A DNA stretch of 64,000 bases, taken from the NCBI GenBank assembly GCA_022432975.1, contig CM039514.1, positions 12,322,810 to 12,386,809 on the forward strand, read 5' to 3'. Below the pieces are notes generated by a model, which saw nothing but the letters and a program-made list of their open reading frames with translations, was not told the origin of the DNA and did not search any database. The translations under genes were made by a program, and so were the position numbers. This DNA is from Begonia masoniana (taxonomy: Eukaryota; Streptophyta; Magnoliopsida; Cucurbitales; Begoniaceae). The number at the start of each line of letters is the position of its first letter. Position 1 is the first letter of the stretch. This document shows positions 1-12,284 of the stretch, piece after piece.

Positions 1-1270
1 ACCACTATTAAAACCAACAGAGTATCATTATCAGAAAAGTCTCGAAATGTATTCAAAAACATTAAAACTATCACTGTCATAAAAACTCTCGACATACTTA
101 AATTGAATCCTAGTTCACTAAACCTTCTCATCCACTGACACCAGTTAAACCGCCCCATCAGTTGCCAGATCGATGCATGAATGCACCCTTCCAACCTGCC
201 TAGTTCTCAGCAAACTCAGAGAACACACCTGCTGTCACTTCTTCACCTACATCACAAAACTCATCAATTAGCCTAATGCTAAGAAGTAAAGCAGTAATGA
301 AATGGAATTCTGAAACATAAATTCCTAAACATGCAGTTTCTACTTTCTCATCTCAGTGGCATATGCATTCGTTTCTGATCTGATCCCCCTGTGAAATTGG
401 AAGTTGGATCACTTCTCCCAAAGTCATACATTCTCTCTCTCGATTAAGGGGCGAATTAGTTCCCTTAACAACTGTTCAGATCCCCCTGTGAAATTGGGAG
501 TTGGATCAATTTTCCCAAAGTTATGCATCCTCTCTCTCGATTAAGGGGCGGATTAGTTCCCTTAACAACTGTTCTGTTTCAATCAATTCATTCCTCGCCA
601 TGCCATCATGCATTTAAATTCATTTTCATGTACTTTTAAAATATGATGCATGACATACAAACACATTCAAGCATACATAATCCTACTGTTTTGTGATGTA
701 GGCCTGAAGGCACAAACATACTTCACTTACCTGGTCTCCTGGAAATTGCTCGGCTGTAAGCTACTTTAGAAGCTCGCTCACCTAAAGTCATAATAGTACA
801 TTAATTAAACCTTCACTAAACTCCACCAAGAATCAATCAGAAGTTTGAGGAAACCAGTTTGAAACCCTGCTACCCATGCATTCCCATTTATCACAAAAAC
901 CCAAACCTACTCTCAATCACAGCATCCTCGAAATTTCTCACATTGTACTCCCTCAGTTACCTAACTGCTAAAATACAAGAAAAATGAGGATAAACTTACC
1001 TAGGTTAAAAGAGAATCGAGCAAGAGAATCGCCAAAAGGGTGCTGCTAGAGAGCTTAAGGCCGAAAGAGGAAATGATAAACAGAATAGTGGCGGCTACAG
1101 TGCATTAAACCCAAACCTCTCTCCTTAAATACGTTATCCACTTTTAAATTTCTAATTACCCTTATGCCCTTGCCTAGTCATCCATTAACCCTACTTTTAT
1201 TATTGTCATTTAAAGTGTGCCCTTAATTTAAAAAGAATTGAGAACTGGTTCGATAAAACCGGGTGTTACA
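1..1270 (-). mobile_element. Tekay-type LTR, family A (copy A3), cut by window edge
   Basis: This is the part of a gypsy LTR next to its start, read on the minus strand; it ends at 1270 with the terminal TGTTACA. It aligns along its length with the complete solo LTR at 56785-58994. Two ~105-bp direct repeats lie at about 380-570 (each with AAGGGGCG and a GGATCA segment). The intron-like interval is bounded by two 15-bp arms, CCTACATCACAAAAC at 246-260 and its exact reverse complement at 688-702. GTAAGT donors (seen as ACTTAC) lie near 726 and 995. The LTR is inserted into the pararetrovirus relic that follows. The other end is outside the window, so solo LTR or full element cannot be decided. 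Confidence 0.85.
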
Positions 1271-2290
1271 AGATAAATCATCAAAATCATTTTCAGAAGA
1301 CTCCTCTTTAGAAGAAGTTAATAAAACTTTAGATAATTGTAATCTTAGAGTTTCATCAATATCAATATTATTTAATTTTGTTTTAGTGGTACATTTTGAA
1401 GCATAATGACCAAATTTACCACATTTATAACATTTAATTTCCTTTATATTTTTCTTTTTCTTTTTAAATTTATGACGTTGAGAGGATTCAGGAATATCTT
1501 GTTTTTGTTTAAATTTTTTAAAAGTTTTTTTATAGGCTTTTTTCCTCTTTTTATATTTAATTCTTTCTTCAATTTGTTGATTTTTAGATAAACCTTTCAT
1601 AATAGCTTTTTTAGGAACATGATAGGCAAATTGTTCACAAAATTCACCTATCTCTTTTCTACCAGTGAGATTTTGTTTTTTCATTTGATATTGTAATTTC
1701 ATATCATTACATAAAGATAAACCTTCTTGAACACATACACTAATTAAATGACCATAAGTACAAGTAGATCAAGGAATATTTATACCATAATTTAATTCTA
1801 ATAATTTATCCTTAATTCTTTTAGAAAATAAAGGAGGTAAGCCATCAATAAATTTGGCTTTCCAATGCTCCGAATTAGCATCAGGTCTTTGCATAACTTT
1901 AGTTATAAATACATCTTTATACCATCTAAAATGGGTTAAAGATTTACATCTCAAGTTTTGTGATAATTCTCTACCACGTTCTTGTCTTTGTTCTGTGGCT
2001 CCAATAAAATGTAATATAATTGCTTGAATAAGAGTATATACACTATCTTCTATAAGCATATCTTGATCTTGTTTTAAAGAATGTAAAATTTCATGTTTTT
2101 GTTATGGAAGTAAATAATTATCCCACTAGCCTTTTAATGAGCCTGTAAACCCATTAATAATAAAGGCTGCAATATCAGAATCTTTATTCTGAGATGCTTT
2201 ACATACACTAGAATACATTAACATTCTATGTAATACTTCATAACATTCCAATTAGAATGACACTCACTTAATTGTCAATCATGGGCAAAA
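1271..2290 (-). pseudogene. Endogenous pararetrovirus (Caulimoviridae) coat-protein relic
   Basis: On the minus strand one reading frame runs from about 2290 to 1271 and resembles the capsid region of plant pararetroviruses. It has the conserved tryptophan-rich GW-WDN stretch (~2110-2130), the KAKFIDGLP-type segment (~1840), a lysine-rich region, and one CCHC zinc knuckle, CYKCGKFGHYASKC, near 1385-1425. Three in-frame stops (near 2128, 2104 and 1767) break it, so it is not functional. The N-terminal part and the rest of the virus are absent. The family A LTR (1-1270) truncates the C-terminal end. The family call rests on these motifs; the genus is not resolved. Confidence 0.75.
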
Positions 2291-2398
2291 TGTCAAAAAA
2301 AATTACAAGTTAAAAAAAACTTCAAAATTCAAATTACAATACATATACATTTAAATGATAAGGCAGTTTGCAACGTCAAAATTTTTAAAGTCTTTTTG

Positions 2399-3514
2399 TG
2401 TAACACCCAGCATTTTGCCTATGTATTTATTCCCCGGATATGTAAGCGGAATTACTCCGATATTAATGCAATGACTATTTTTAATTGTCGGCCTGTTCAA
2501 TTGAATGAGAGTGGTTGTAAAACTGATTCGACGAACTAAATAAAAATTTAGTTAAAAACCAATTGAAGGGTAAAATAGGGAGCCAATTAAGGTTGGTGGG
2601 AGGTGGCCAATGGATGAGTGGCACCTGACAACTTGTTGAAGAAGCCATGCTCTTTTCTCTTCCCTCCTACGTGAAACCCTCATTTCTCATCTGCTTCCTT
2701 TCACTGCTCTCTGTTTTCTCTCCTCTAGGTGATTTCAACCTTTCCAAAAGACTTCAACTCTTATGTTTTATCTAGTAAAGCTAATCATTTGCTAAAGTTA
2801 ACGAGTTTGGATAAGTTAAAATGTGAGTTTTGTGGAAGTTTAAGGTTACGATATTTTGAGAAAAACTCACTGTTTTTGGATGAAAACACATTAGTCTGTT
2901 TTCTAAAGGTTTAAATGGAGTTTGGTGCATGTTCTACTAAGTTATTAGTTAGCATTTGTAGCTTGTTGATTTTCCCTTTTCATGCACGTCATAGGTTCGG
3001 GCATCACCGAGGCAACATGTTCAAGACTCTCGACTCTACAGCAAACAGGTAAGTTCATATCCGTAGGTTGGCCCTTAAGACCCTACATCACGGAGATACT
3101 AGGTATTACTTATGTCGGGTGGTTTCGGGTAGAGAAAGTTAGAGTTAAGTTCTGAGTTATCTGTGTCACACATTACGTTCTGTTGTAATATTTCTGTTGC
3201 CTGCCGTTTTATGTTTAAGCACTGTAAATGCTCATGCATACACGATTTTCCTGAAAGACATGCAAAAGTTTTCTGTGCACAGTTTTGAAGTTAAGAAAGA
3301 TAAAATCTGACTGTAATGTATTGGTTAAGTGTGGGACGGGGACCGGCCTACTGTTCTGTTCTGTAAATCTGTTATGTGCCTGTCGTGCACTTGCCAGTTC
3401 CCCTATAAGCCCCACTTATACCCCTCTGACAGATAAAAACAATGTTCTGTAATGTCACTGTATTCTGAAAAGTTCATGCATAGCATATGCATCACTGCAT
3501 TTATATGTTCTTAC
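2399..3514 (+). mobile_element. Truncated gypsy LTR, family C
   Basis: It starts with TGTAACACCC, the usual start of the LTRs in this window, and runs in plus orientation. It lacks its 3' end: at about 3515 it is joined to minus-strand gypsy coding sequence. It carries the shared LTR layout: an AG acceptor-like site ending at 2994, a 54-bp exon-like segment (2995-3048), a GTAAGT donor at 3049, then CCCTACATCACGG, the left arm of the inverted repeat found in the other LTRs. The sequence is otherwise clearly different from families A and B. Confidence 0.65.
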
Positions 3515-5478
3515 TGAGGTCAATCTTAGAGAAAACTCTTGCACCCTTAAGTTGGTCGAATAAATCATCAATCCTTGGCAGTGGATACTTGTTCTTGACA
3601 GTTAGCTTATTCAGTTCTCTATAGTCTATGCACATACGCATTGATCCATCTTTCTTTTTGACAAAAAGGACAGGTGCACCCCACGGTGAAAAGCTAAGGC
3701 GTATGAACCCTTTCTCCAACAGATCCTCTAACTGCTTCTTTAATTCCTTAAGTTCTGTAGGTGCTAGTCTATATGGATTCTTAGACACAGGCTCGGCACC
3801 GGGGTAAACATCTACAACAAATTCAATTTCCCTATCTGGTGGTAAAGCAGGAAGGTCATCTAGAAACACCTCTGGAAATTCTTGGACAATTAAGACATTT
3901 TGGGGAGTTGCTTTTCCTACTAATTGTGTATCTAGAACACTGGCCAAGAAGCATAGGTACTCTATGCATGGTGAGGGTCTACAATTTATCGAAGTCATAA
4001 CAGACATTCCCTTACTCTTCTTTAAAGCTTGGAAGGTATGAGTTAAACCACTAGGGGGTTGGAATCTAACTACTCCAGTCCTACAGTCAATTGTGGCGTG
4101 ATGTTTGAACAACCAGTCCATTCCTAGGATTACATCAAATCCCACTATATCCATAATAATGAGATCAGTTGGTAAACTTACGCTCCCTACTAACACATCA
4201 CTGTCAAGCATTACTCGGTTAGAGTGCATGCGTTCACCAGAGGGTAATGTAACATCAAACACATGCATGGAAGGGGTAAACTGTACATCTAACTTAACAG
4301 CAAATGTAGATGCTATAAATGAATGTGTTGCACCAGAATCTATCAAAGTAAAAGCAGGCACATAATTGATCAATATAGTACCTGACACAACAGCGGGTTG
4401 TTCCTCACCTGACTCCACCATGGAGAATATCCTCAGTTTAATCATAGCAGGGCCATTCTTAGAAACTGGGCAGTCTCTGCTAATATGGCCGACCTTGTTA
4501 CAATTGAAGCATCTGGTGATCCTAGGCTTCGGGCAATCTCTGTGTGTATGCCCAAACTCCTCACAGTTGAAGCACTTTCTCGTCCCAAATCTGCACTCGC
4601 CCATGTGACTCTTCAAACACTTCGGGCACTGAGGAAACTTCCTGGTATCCGGTACCTTCTTTCCAGATCCTTGACTACTCTGGCCTTCACTAAGCCTCTT
4701 CATTCCCCTCTGCTGGTGTGGCTGGATAAACTTTTGTGGAACCTCCTTTAGTCCAGCACATTTCTTTTCAGCTTCTTCCACTTCCAGAGCAGTGGACACA
4801 ACTTCACTAAATGTCAAGCCTTTAATACCACAAAATTTAACTCCTCGGTAGATTTCTGGCTTCAGTCCATGCACAAATTTGAACACTTTATCCTCATCCT
4901 TGTGGGTAAATTTCAGCAAACCTGGACAGAGACTTAAATTGCCTACTGTACTCGCCCACAGACCCTGTCTGCTTCAAGTTCAGAAATTCCAACTTCTTCG
5001 CGGTCTGGACAGTGCTGTTGAAATACTTCTCATAGAAAATGTCCTTGAATTGTGACCAAGGCATCGGCAAAACATCGGTGGCGTTCTCTATTGTTTCCCA
5101 CCAGAGTTGAGCTTCACCAGCTAAATGAAATGTTGCTAACGTGACATTGTCTCCTTCTCCTATGTTGGCACACCTAAACATACTCTCAATTTTCTTAAGC
5201 CATCCTTCAGCAATAACTAGATCAGATGATTGCCCATCAAACGTGGGTGGTCTCAGTCTCCGGAATCTATCTCCAGAATGTTCATTGCTAGAACCCGAGT
5301 TGGCACTTCCTTGTACCTCTCGGTTCAACAACACTCCTAAATGTTCGGATTGTTGTCGCGCCAAATCCGTCTGTTGGCGTACCAAGTCTGTCAGCTGTCT
5401 AATTACACTAGGGTCCTCCTCACTTCGCAAATTTGGCATCTCTCTCGGTATCCTTGGTCTTCCTGGTCGTCTAGCCAT
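3515..5478 (-). pseudogene. Ty3/gypsy (Tekay/Del chromovirus) gag-protease-RT, truncated
   Basis: On the minus strand the ATG is at 5478 (MARRPGRPRIP). Order: Gag N-terminal region with a PPTFDG motif and the retrotransposon Gag helical domain; a frame shift between 4919 and 4894 inside Gag; two CCHC knuckles ([14 protein letters not shown] and [14 protein letters not shown], ~4480-4590); aspartic protease with IDSGATHSF near 4340; and the start of reverse transcriptase up to RVFSKIDL at 3515. The rest of RT, RNaseH and integrase are missing, replaced by the truncated family C LTR. The frame shift is also in the second copy (6384-7626), so it belongs to the element or locus. No active product is expected. 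Confidence 0.9.
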
Positions 5479-5620
5479 TGTACTAAATTTCCTGCATGGA
5501 GTTAACTACTTTCATAAACGTCTAATAACTAAGGATAACATAAACACTTACAGTTGTTGGAGTACTCCCATGCAACGATTTGCACTGATGAGTAATCTTT
5601 TGAACGGTTTAACTGAATGT

Positions 5621-5634
5621 CTCTGATATCATAC
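5621..5634 (-). other. Primer binding site, initiator Met-tRNA type
   Basis: Directly inside the LTR (which begins at 5635 on the plus strand), the minus strand reads GTATGATATCAGAGAC, a degraded match to TGGTATCAGAGC, the common plant initiator-methionine tRNA primer site. The same sequence recurs at 7769-7782 in the second copy. Position and match fix the minus orientation of the element. Confidence 0.6.
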
Positions 5635-6283
5635 TGTAACGCCCTGAATTATCTGAACCCGGTTCGTTACACAAAAGCCCGTACATGACTAAGAATTTTC
5701 AATCATATTTTAAAACTTCGCTCAACATTCAACATTTGACATTTTACAAAAATCTCAATACATTTAAGAATTTGCAGCGGAAATCATTTGAGCAACAATG
5801 GAGTTAAACAAAACTATGAATCAATGTTTGGAATGTCAAGAAAACAATCGGCAAATAGGAAATAAAGGTTTAAACCGTGGAATACTTTAGAAGTCGCAGA
5901 AGTCAAACGCATCTGCCAATGAATAAAGTCAACGGAAGAAGCAGAAACAGAAAATAGAAGGCTTCTGCCGATGGCATCAACCAGAAGAGTTGAAAACAAA
6001 AGGCGTCACTCGGTGGACTGCATCTACCGATGACGTCAGCCGGATAAATCAATTATCCAACATCAACCGATCGCAAAACGACAAGTTTTGCGACTCGCAT
6101 CTACCGACGGCAAAACAACAAAAATCCCTCATTCCCTTCTTCCGATAGAATAAACTGCATACACCGATCACTAAACGACAAAACATAATACACACTCTTA
6201 CCGATAGTGCAAAATCTACATCTTCCGATAGAATTAAACCTACATCATCCGATGGCTTTACTGAAGACATCATCCGATAGAGA
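5635..6283 (-). mobile_element. Family A LTR, interrupted by assembly gap
   Basis: It starts TGTAACGCCCTG, the reverse complement of the family A LTR 3' end, and is the 5' LTR of the minus-strand gag-pol at 3515-5478. From about 5890 it holds the family A repeat of CATCTACCGATAG/CATCATCCGATGG-type units. It stops at the run of N. The same sequence is at 7783-8431. Confidence 0.85.
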
Positions 6284-6383
6284 NNNNNNNNNNNNNNNNN
6301 NNNNNNNNNNNNNNNNNNNNNNNNNNNNNNNNNNNNNNNNNNNNNNNNNNNNNNNNNNNNNNNNNNNNNNNNNNNNNNNNNNN
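6284..6383. other. Assembly gap of 100 N
   Basis: Exactly 100 ambiguous bases, a conventional placeholder for an unknown gap length. The sequence after it (from 6384) repeats the sequence before it (from about 4236) with a constant offset of 2148, so the gap probably marks unmerged overlapping contig ends. Reading frames crossing it are meaningless. Confidence 0.97.
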
Positions 6384-7626
6384 AGGGTAATGTACAAATC
6401 AAAAACACATGGCCATGGAAGGGGTAAACTGTACATCTAACTTAACAGCAAATGTAGATGCTATAAATGAATGTGTTGCACCAGAATCTATCAAAGTAAA
6501 AGCAGGCACATAATTGATCAATATAGTACCTGACACAACAGCGGGTTGTTCCTCACCTGACTCCACCATGGAGAATATCCTCAGTTTAATCATAGCAGGG
6601 CCATTCTTAGAAACTGGGCAGTCTCTGCTAATATGGCTGACCTTGTTACAATTGAAGCATCTGGTGATCCTAGGCTTCGGGCAATCTCTGTGTGTATGCC
6701 CAAACTCCTCACAGTTGAAGCACTTTCTCGTCCCAAATCTGCACTCGCCCATGTGACTCTTCAAACACTTCGGGCACTGAGGAAACTTCCTGGTATCCGG
6801 TACCTTCTTTCCAGATCCTTGACTACTCTGGCCTTCACTAAGCCTCTTCATTCCCCTCTGCTGGTGTGGCTGGATAAACTTTTGTGGAACCTCCTTTAGT
6901 CCAGCACATTTCTTTTCAGCTTCTTCCACTTCCAGAGCAGTGGACACAACTTCACTAAATGTCAAGCCTTTAATACCACAAAATTTAACTCCTCGGTAGA
7001 TTTCTGGCTTCAGTCCATGCACAAATTTGAACACTTTATCCTCATCCTTGTGGGTAAATTTCAGCAAACCTGGACAGAGACTTAAATTGCCTACTGTACT
7101 CGCCCACAGACCCTGTCTGCTTCAAGTTCAGAAATTCCAACTTCTTCGCGGTCTGGACAGTGCTGTTGAAATACTTCTCATAGAAAATGTCCTTGAATTG
7201 TGACCAAGGCATCGGCAAAATATCGGTGGCGTTCTCTATTGTTTCCCACCAGAGTTGAGCTTCACCAGCTAAATGAAATGTTGCTAACGTGACATTGTCT
7301 CCTTCTCCTATGTTGGCACACCTAAACATACTCTCAATTTTCTTAAGCCATCCTTCAGCAATAACTAGATCAGATGACTGCCCATCAAACGTGGGTGGTC
7401 TCAGTCTCCGGAATCTATCTCCAGAATGTTCATTGCTAGAACCCGAGTTGGCACTTCCTTGTACCTCTCGGTTCAACAACACTCCTAAATGTTAGGATTG
7501 TTGTCGCGCCAAATCCGTCTGTTGGCGTACCAAGTCTGTCAGCTGTCTAATTACACTAGGGTCCTCCTCACTTCGCAAATTTGGCATCTCTCTCGGTATC
7601 CTTGGTCTTCCTGGTCGTCTAGCCAT
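6384..7626 (-). pseudogene. Second copy of gypsy gag (probable assembly duplicate)
   Basis: It repeats 4236-5478 almost base for base: Gag, the same internal frame shift (7042-7067) and the two zinc knuckles. Differences seen by eye are few: G to S in the second knuckle (GHISRDC becomes SHISRDC), one silent-looking change near 7221, one near 7377, and a Glu codon changed to a stop near 7492. The first ~30 bases after the gap are garbled relative to the other copy, as expected for a low-quality contig end. It may represent the other haplotype rather than a true tandem duplication. Confidence 0.85.
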
Positions 7627-7782
7627 TGTACTAAATTTCCTGCATGGAGTTAACTACTTTCATAAACGTCTAATAACTAAGGATAACATAAACACTTACA
7701 GTTGTTGGAGTACTCCCATGCAACGATTTGCACTGATGAGTAATCTTTTGAACGGTTTAACTGAATGTCTCTGATATCATAC

Positions 7783-9876
7783 TGTAACGCCCTGAATTAT
7801 CTGAACCCGGTTCGTTACACAAAAGCCCGTACATGACTAAGAATTTTCAATCATATTTTAAAACTTCGCTCAACATTCAACATTTGACATTTTACAAAAA
7901 TCTCAATACATTTAAGAATTTGCAGCGGAAATCATTTGAGCAACAATGGAGTTAAACAAAACTATGAATCAATGTTTGGAATGTCAAGAAAACAATCGGC
8001 AAATAGGAAATAAAGGTTTAAACCGTGGAATACTTTAGAAGTCGCAGAAGTCAAACGCATCTGCCAATGAATAAAGTCAACGGAAGAAGCAGAAACAGAA
8101 AATAGAAGGCTTCTGCCGATGGCATCAACCAGAAGAGTTGAAAACAAAAGGCGTCACTCGGTGGACTGCATCTACCGATGACGTCAGCCGGATAAATCAA
8201 TTATCTAACATCAACCGATCGCAAAACGACAAGTTTTGCGACTCGCATCTACCGACGGCAAAACAACAAAAATCCCTCATTCCCTTCTTCCGATAGAATA
8301 AACTGCATACACCGATCACTAAACGACAAAACATAATACACACTCTTACCGATAGTGCAAAATCTACATCTTCCGATAGAATTAAACCTACATCATCCGA
8401 TGGCTTTACTGAAGACATCATCCGATAGACAACATAACTTTAAACCAACATCTACCGGTGGACACCATCTACCGATAGAGGAAAGAATGACATTTTTACT
8501 ATTTCTTGCTACCCAAACACAACTCTAAATACAGAAAAGAACTTACTGACTTCACTGAAACCATTCAGAAATAATCCGTATCATTTTATTACCCAAATCC
8601 AGTAAGAACCAACATTTAAGAACTCAACAGAATATCATTATCAGAAAATCTCAAAACGTATTCAAAATATTAAAACTACTAATGTCCTGAAAACTCAACC
8701 TACTTAATTTGAAACATTGTCAACTAAACCATTCCAACTACTGACATCAGTTAATCCGCCTCATCAGTTTACCAGGTCGAAACATGGGTATACTCCTCCA
8801 ACCATGCCTAATCATCTGTGCATTCAGGAAAATCACCTGCAGTATCCTCAACACCTACATCACAAAACTCATCTATTAGCCTAATGCTAAGTAAGTAAAG
8901 CAGTAATGAAATGAAATGTTGAATCATAAATTCCTAAACATGCAATTTCTACTTTCTCATTTCAGTTGCATTCACATACGTTCATAAACTGATCTGATCC
9001 CTCAGTTCCCTTGGGAGTGGGATCAACTCTCCCAATGTTATACATCCTCTACTCGATTAAGGGGCGGATGAATTCCCTTAATAGCTGATCTGATTCCCTC
9101 TATTCCCTTGGGAGTGGAATCAATCCTCCCAATGTTATAAATCCCTTCATAAGTTAAGGGGTGGATTAGTTCCCTTAATAGATTGTCTGTCACATTCAGT
9201 TCATACCTTACCATTCCTTACATGAAAACATGAAAATTCATTTTCGTAATCTTTCAAAAACATGATACATGACATACAAAACCATTCACACAATACATAA
9301 CCCTACTGTTTTGTGACGTAGGCCCGAAGGCACAAGCATACTTTACTTACCTGGATTCCTGGAAATTGTTTGGTTGCTACTACTCGGGAAGCCCTGTTCA
9401 CCTAATGTCATAAGCAGAATACCGATTAGATCATCATTAACCTTATCCTATATATCATTTAGAAACCTAAGGAGCTAGTTTGGAAGCTCTGGTCATCGTA
9501 CATTCTCGGCTCAACACTAAACCCGAACTCAACTCACTCACAGCATTATCAAACACACACACATTGCACTCTCTCTGCTACTTAGCCACTAAAATCTCAA
9601 GATAACGAAGGGAAAACTTACCTAGTTTGAAGGAGAATCGGGCGAGGAAAAATCGCCTAGAGAGTTCAACTACTTGAGTTGAAAACCCGAAGAGGAAAAA
9701 TGAGGGAACAGTGGCGGCTAAACCTCATTAAACCCTCTCCTAAATGCGTTATCCACAATAAATTGCAATTTACCATTTTGCCCTTACTCATTCACTTATT
9801 AACCTAATCACTAAATCACCCAAATTTCAATTTTAAAGCATTGTCTAAAAAGTAAATCGGTTAATAGAAACCGGGT
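7783..9876 (-). mobile_element. Family A LTR (copy A2), nearly complete
   Basis: It begins TGTAACGCCCTG and ends ...GAAACCGGGT, lacking the last six bases (GTTACA) expected at the outer edge. It is the 5' LTR of the minus-strand gag copy at 6384-7626. It contains the CCGATAG-type array (~8040-8480), the inverted arms at 8854-8868 and 9308-9322 (one G-U pair, otherwise perfect), and two ~105-bp direct repeats (~9000-9180) between them. GTAAGT donors appear as ACTTAC near 9345 and 9615. It abuts plus-strand RNaseH sequence at 9877 without a target duplication. Confidence 0.85.
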
Positions 9877-11702
9877 CTAGGCAATTAAAAGTGCACGAGA
9901 AGAATTATCCTACTCATGACTTAGAATTAGCTGCAGTGGTTTTTGCATTAAAGATTTGGAGGCACTACCTGTATGGACAAACTTGCGAAATATTTTCGGA
10001 TCATAAGAGTCTGAAGTACATTTTCACACAGAAGGAGCTAAACATGAGGCAACGTAGATGGTTGGAATTTGTAAAAGACTATGACTTTGAGATTAAGTAT
10101 CATCCCGGCAAAGCGAATGTAGTGGCGGACGCTTTGAGCAGGGTGACTCCATCGGTTTCTACGTTGATGCTAGACATACCGATAGCCTTAGAGACTGAAT
10201 TCCTAAGGTTTAACCTTGAAGCAGTATCTAGCGTGTCAGCCATGCTTTCGGCCATATCTTTGAGGCCTACTATTTTGGGGAGAATAAAGGAAGTTCAAAT
10301 GAATGACGCTGAATGCAATAAGTATAAGCTGTACATAGATTCTACTGTCAAGACAGATTTCAACTGCTCGACTGATGGAATCCTTAAGTTTAGAAATAGA
10401 TGGTTTGTTCCAGCTAATGTCGAGCTTCGAAAGGAAATTCTATGCGAGGCTCATTCTTCTAGACTCTCTATTCATCCTGGAAGTACTAAGATGTACAAGG
10501 ATCTCAAGCAGCATTTTTGGTGGCCAAGTATGAAAAGATGTGTGGCGGAGTACGTGGAGTCATGTTTGGTCTGCCAGCAGGTCAAAGCTGAACATCAGAG
10601 GCCTGCAGGAACATTGCAACCCCTACCAGTTCCGGAATGGAAGTGGGAACAAGTGACAATGGATTTTGTTACAGGATTGCCTAGAACAGCAAAAGGACAC
10701 GATGCAATTTGGGTAATAGTTGATCGTTTGACCAAATCCGCCCATTTTCTGCCTATTAAGATAACATATTCGTTGGATCAACTAGCAGAGTTGTATGTGC
10801 AAGAGATCATTAGATTACATGGAGTTCCAAGCACTATAGTTTCAGACCGAGACTCTAGATTTACATCTAAGTTTTGGAAAAGTTTGCATAAGGCTATGGG
10901 AACGCAACTTAACTTTAGCACAGCCTTTCACCCTCAAACAGATGGACAATCCGAGAGAACTATTCAGACCTTAGAGGATATGCTCCGAGCGTGCATATTA
11001 GATTTTCAAGGATCTTGGAGTAAGTATTTACCATTGGTAGAGTTCTCTTACAACAACAGTTTTCAGGCGACAATAGGAATGGCACCGTATGAGGCATTAT
11101 ATGGACGAAAATGCAGATCACCGTTGTACTGGGATGAAGTTGGTGAAGCACAACTACTAGGTCCTGATATCGTGCAGCAAACAGTGGAGAAGATTGCCCT
11201 CATCCGACAGAGAATTTTGACAGCTCAAAGCCGACAGAAAAGCTATGCAGACAAGAGGAGAAGAGAACTGGAATTTGAAGCAGAGGATGAAGTTTTTCTT
11301 AAGATATCACCATTCAAAGGAGTTGTGAGGTTTGGAAAGAGGGGCAAACTAAATCCTAGATTTATTGGACCGTTCCCAATTCTGAAGAAGATCGGGAAAA
11401 CAGCTTATCAGTTACAGCTACCAGCCTCTATGGGAGGAATACATAACGTGTTTCATGTCTCTATGTTAAAGAAGTGTGTGCGGGATCCAGCTCAAGTTAT
11501 TGAACAGCAAAGCACTGAAATTCAACCTACACTTACCTATGAAGAAAAGCCAGTAAAGATTTTAGACTTTGCAGTGAAGGTATTGCGCAACAAGGAGGTA
11601 CCATTGGTAAAAGTCTTGTGGCACAATCAGAATACAGAGGAGGCGACATGGGAGCGCCAGCAAGACATGTTAGACCAACATCCAGAGTTATTCAGGTACT
11701 GA
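9877..11702 (+). pseudogene. Ty3/gypsy Tekay RNaseH-integrase-chromodomain half
   Basis: The frame opens inside RNaseH ([20 protein letters not shown]) and stays open to the stop at 11700. Order: RNaseH C-terminal part (to ~10140, ending VVADALSR); the H2C2 zinc domain of integrase (~10440-10590); the integrase core with DDE residues in [17 protein letters not shown] and GQSERTIQT; a GPF/Y-type C-terminal domain (~11360); and a chromodomain-like tail ending [11 protein letters not shown]...ELFRY. Gag, protease and RT are missing upstream because the piece is joined to an inverted LTR at 9876. The reading frame is intact over about 600 residues, but without its upstream part it cannot transpose by itself. 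Confidence 0.92.
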
Positions 11703-11722
11703 ATTTTGAGGACAAAATTCTT

Positions 11723-11737
11723 TTATGGAGGGTAGAT
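11723..11737 (+). other. Polypurine tract before the 3' LTR
   Basis: TTATGGAGGGTAGAT lies directly before the LTR start TGTAGCACC at 11738, the position of the plus-strand priming tract. The same GGAGGGT-GATTG layout precedes the LTR at 20938. Confidence 0.6.
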
Positions 11738-11873
11738 TGTAGCACCTGGTTCTATCGAACCAGCCTTTTATTATTAAAGTAATACACTTGACTAGGTAAT
11801 GAATTAAATAAGGTTATTGAACAACTTGTTAAGGGTGTTAGAGTAATTTACAATGTTCAAAAGTTGGGTAACG

Positions 11874-11881
11874 TATTTAAG
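11874..11881 (+). promoter_or_regulatory. TATA-like box of family A LTR
   Basis: TATTTAAG in the context ACGTATTTAAGGATAAG. The same box is kept in the other family A LTRs (seen as CTTAAATACGTTATCC near 1130 and 58855). It lies about 130 bp before the first GTAAGT donor, which fits a promoter followed by a short first exon. The assignment rests on conservation and position only. Confidence 0.4.
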
Positions 11882-12284
11882 GATAAGGGTTGGGTTTATT
11901 GCACTGTAGCCGCCACCCCCCCCCCCCCTCTCATACTCTTCTCTTCGGAAACTTTTAGCTCAAGCAGCCGAGCTCTCTAGGCGATTCTCCTCGCTCGGTT
12001 CTCCTTCGACTTAGGTAAGTTTCTTTTCCTTATTTCTCTTGTGGTATAGTGGTGAAATGCCTGGAGGATTGCAATGTGAGGATTTTGAGGATGCTGAGAT
12101 TGAGTGTAGATTCGGGTTTTAGCGATAAGTAGGAATGCTCGGGTAGTAGAGTTTCTAACTAGATTTCTCGAACCGCTGTTTGATATTTTGAAAGGTTTAG
12201 TGAAGCCTTGATTTATATTCTGTATGAACTTAGGTGAACAGACCTCCGAAGTAGCTAGCAACCAGACAGATTTCCAGGAGCCAG

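Noticed and set aside
1406..1591. Phe-rich open frame on the plus strand
   Set aside because: It is the complement of the lysine-rich part of the pararetrovirus coat relic.
6049..6440. Open frames crossing the N run
   Set aside because: They depend on undefined bases.
9800..9900. Autointegration of one element as the cause of the inverted halves
   Set aside because: The two LTRs are too different by eye to come from one element, and the LTR edge lacks six bases instead of ending exactly.
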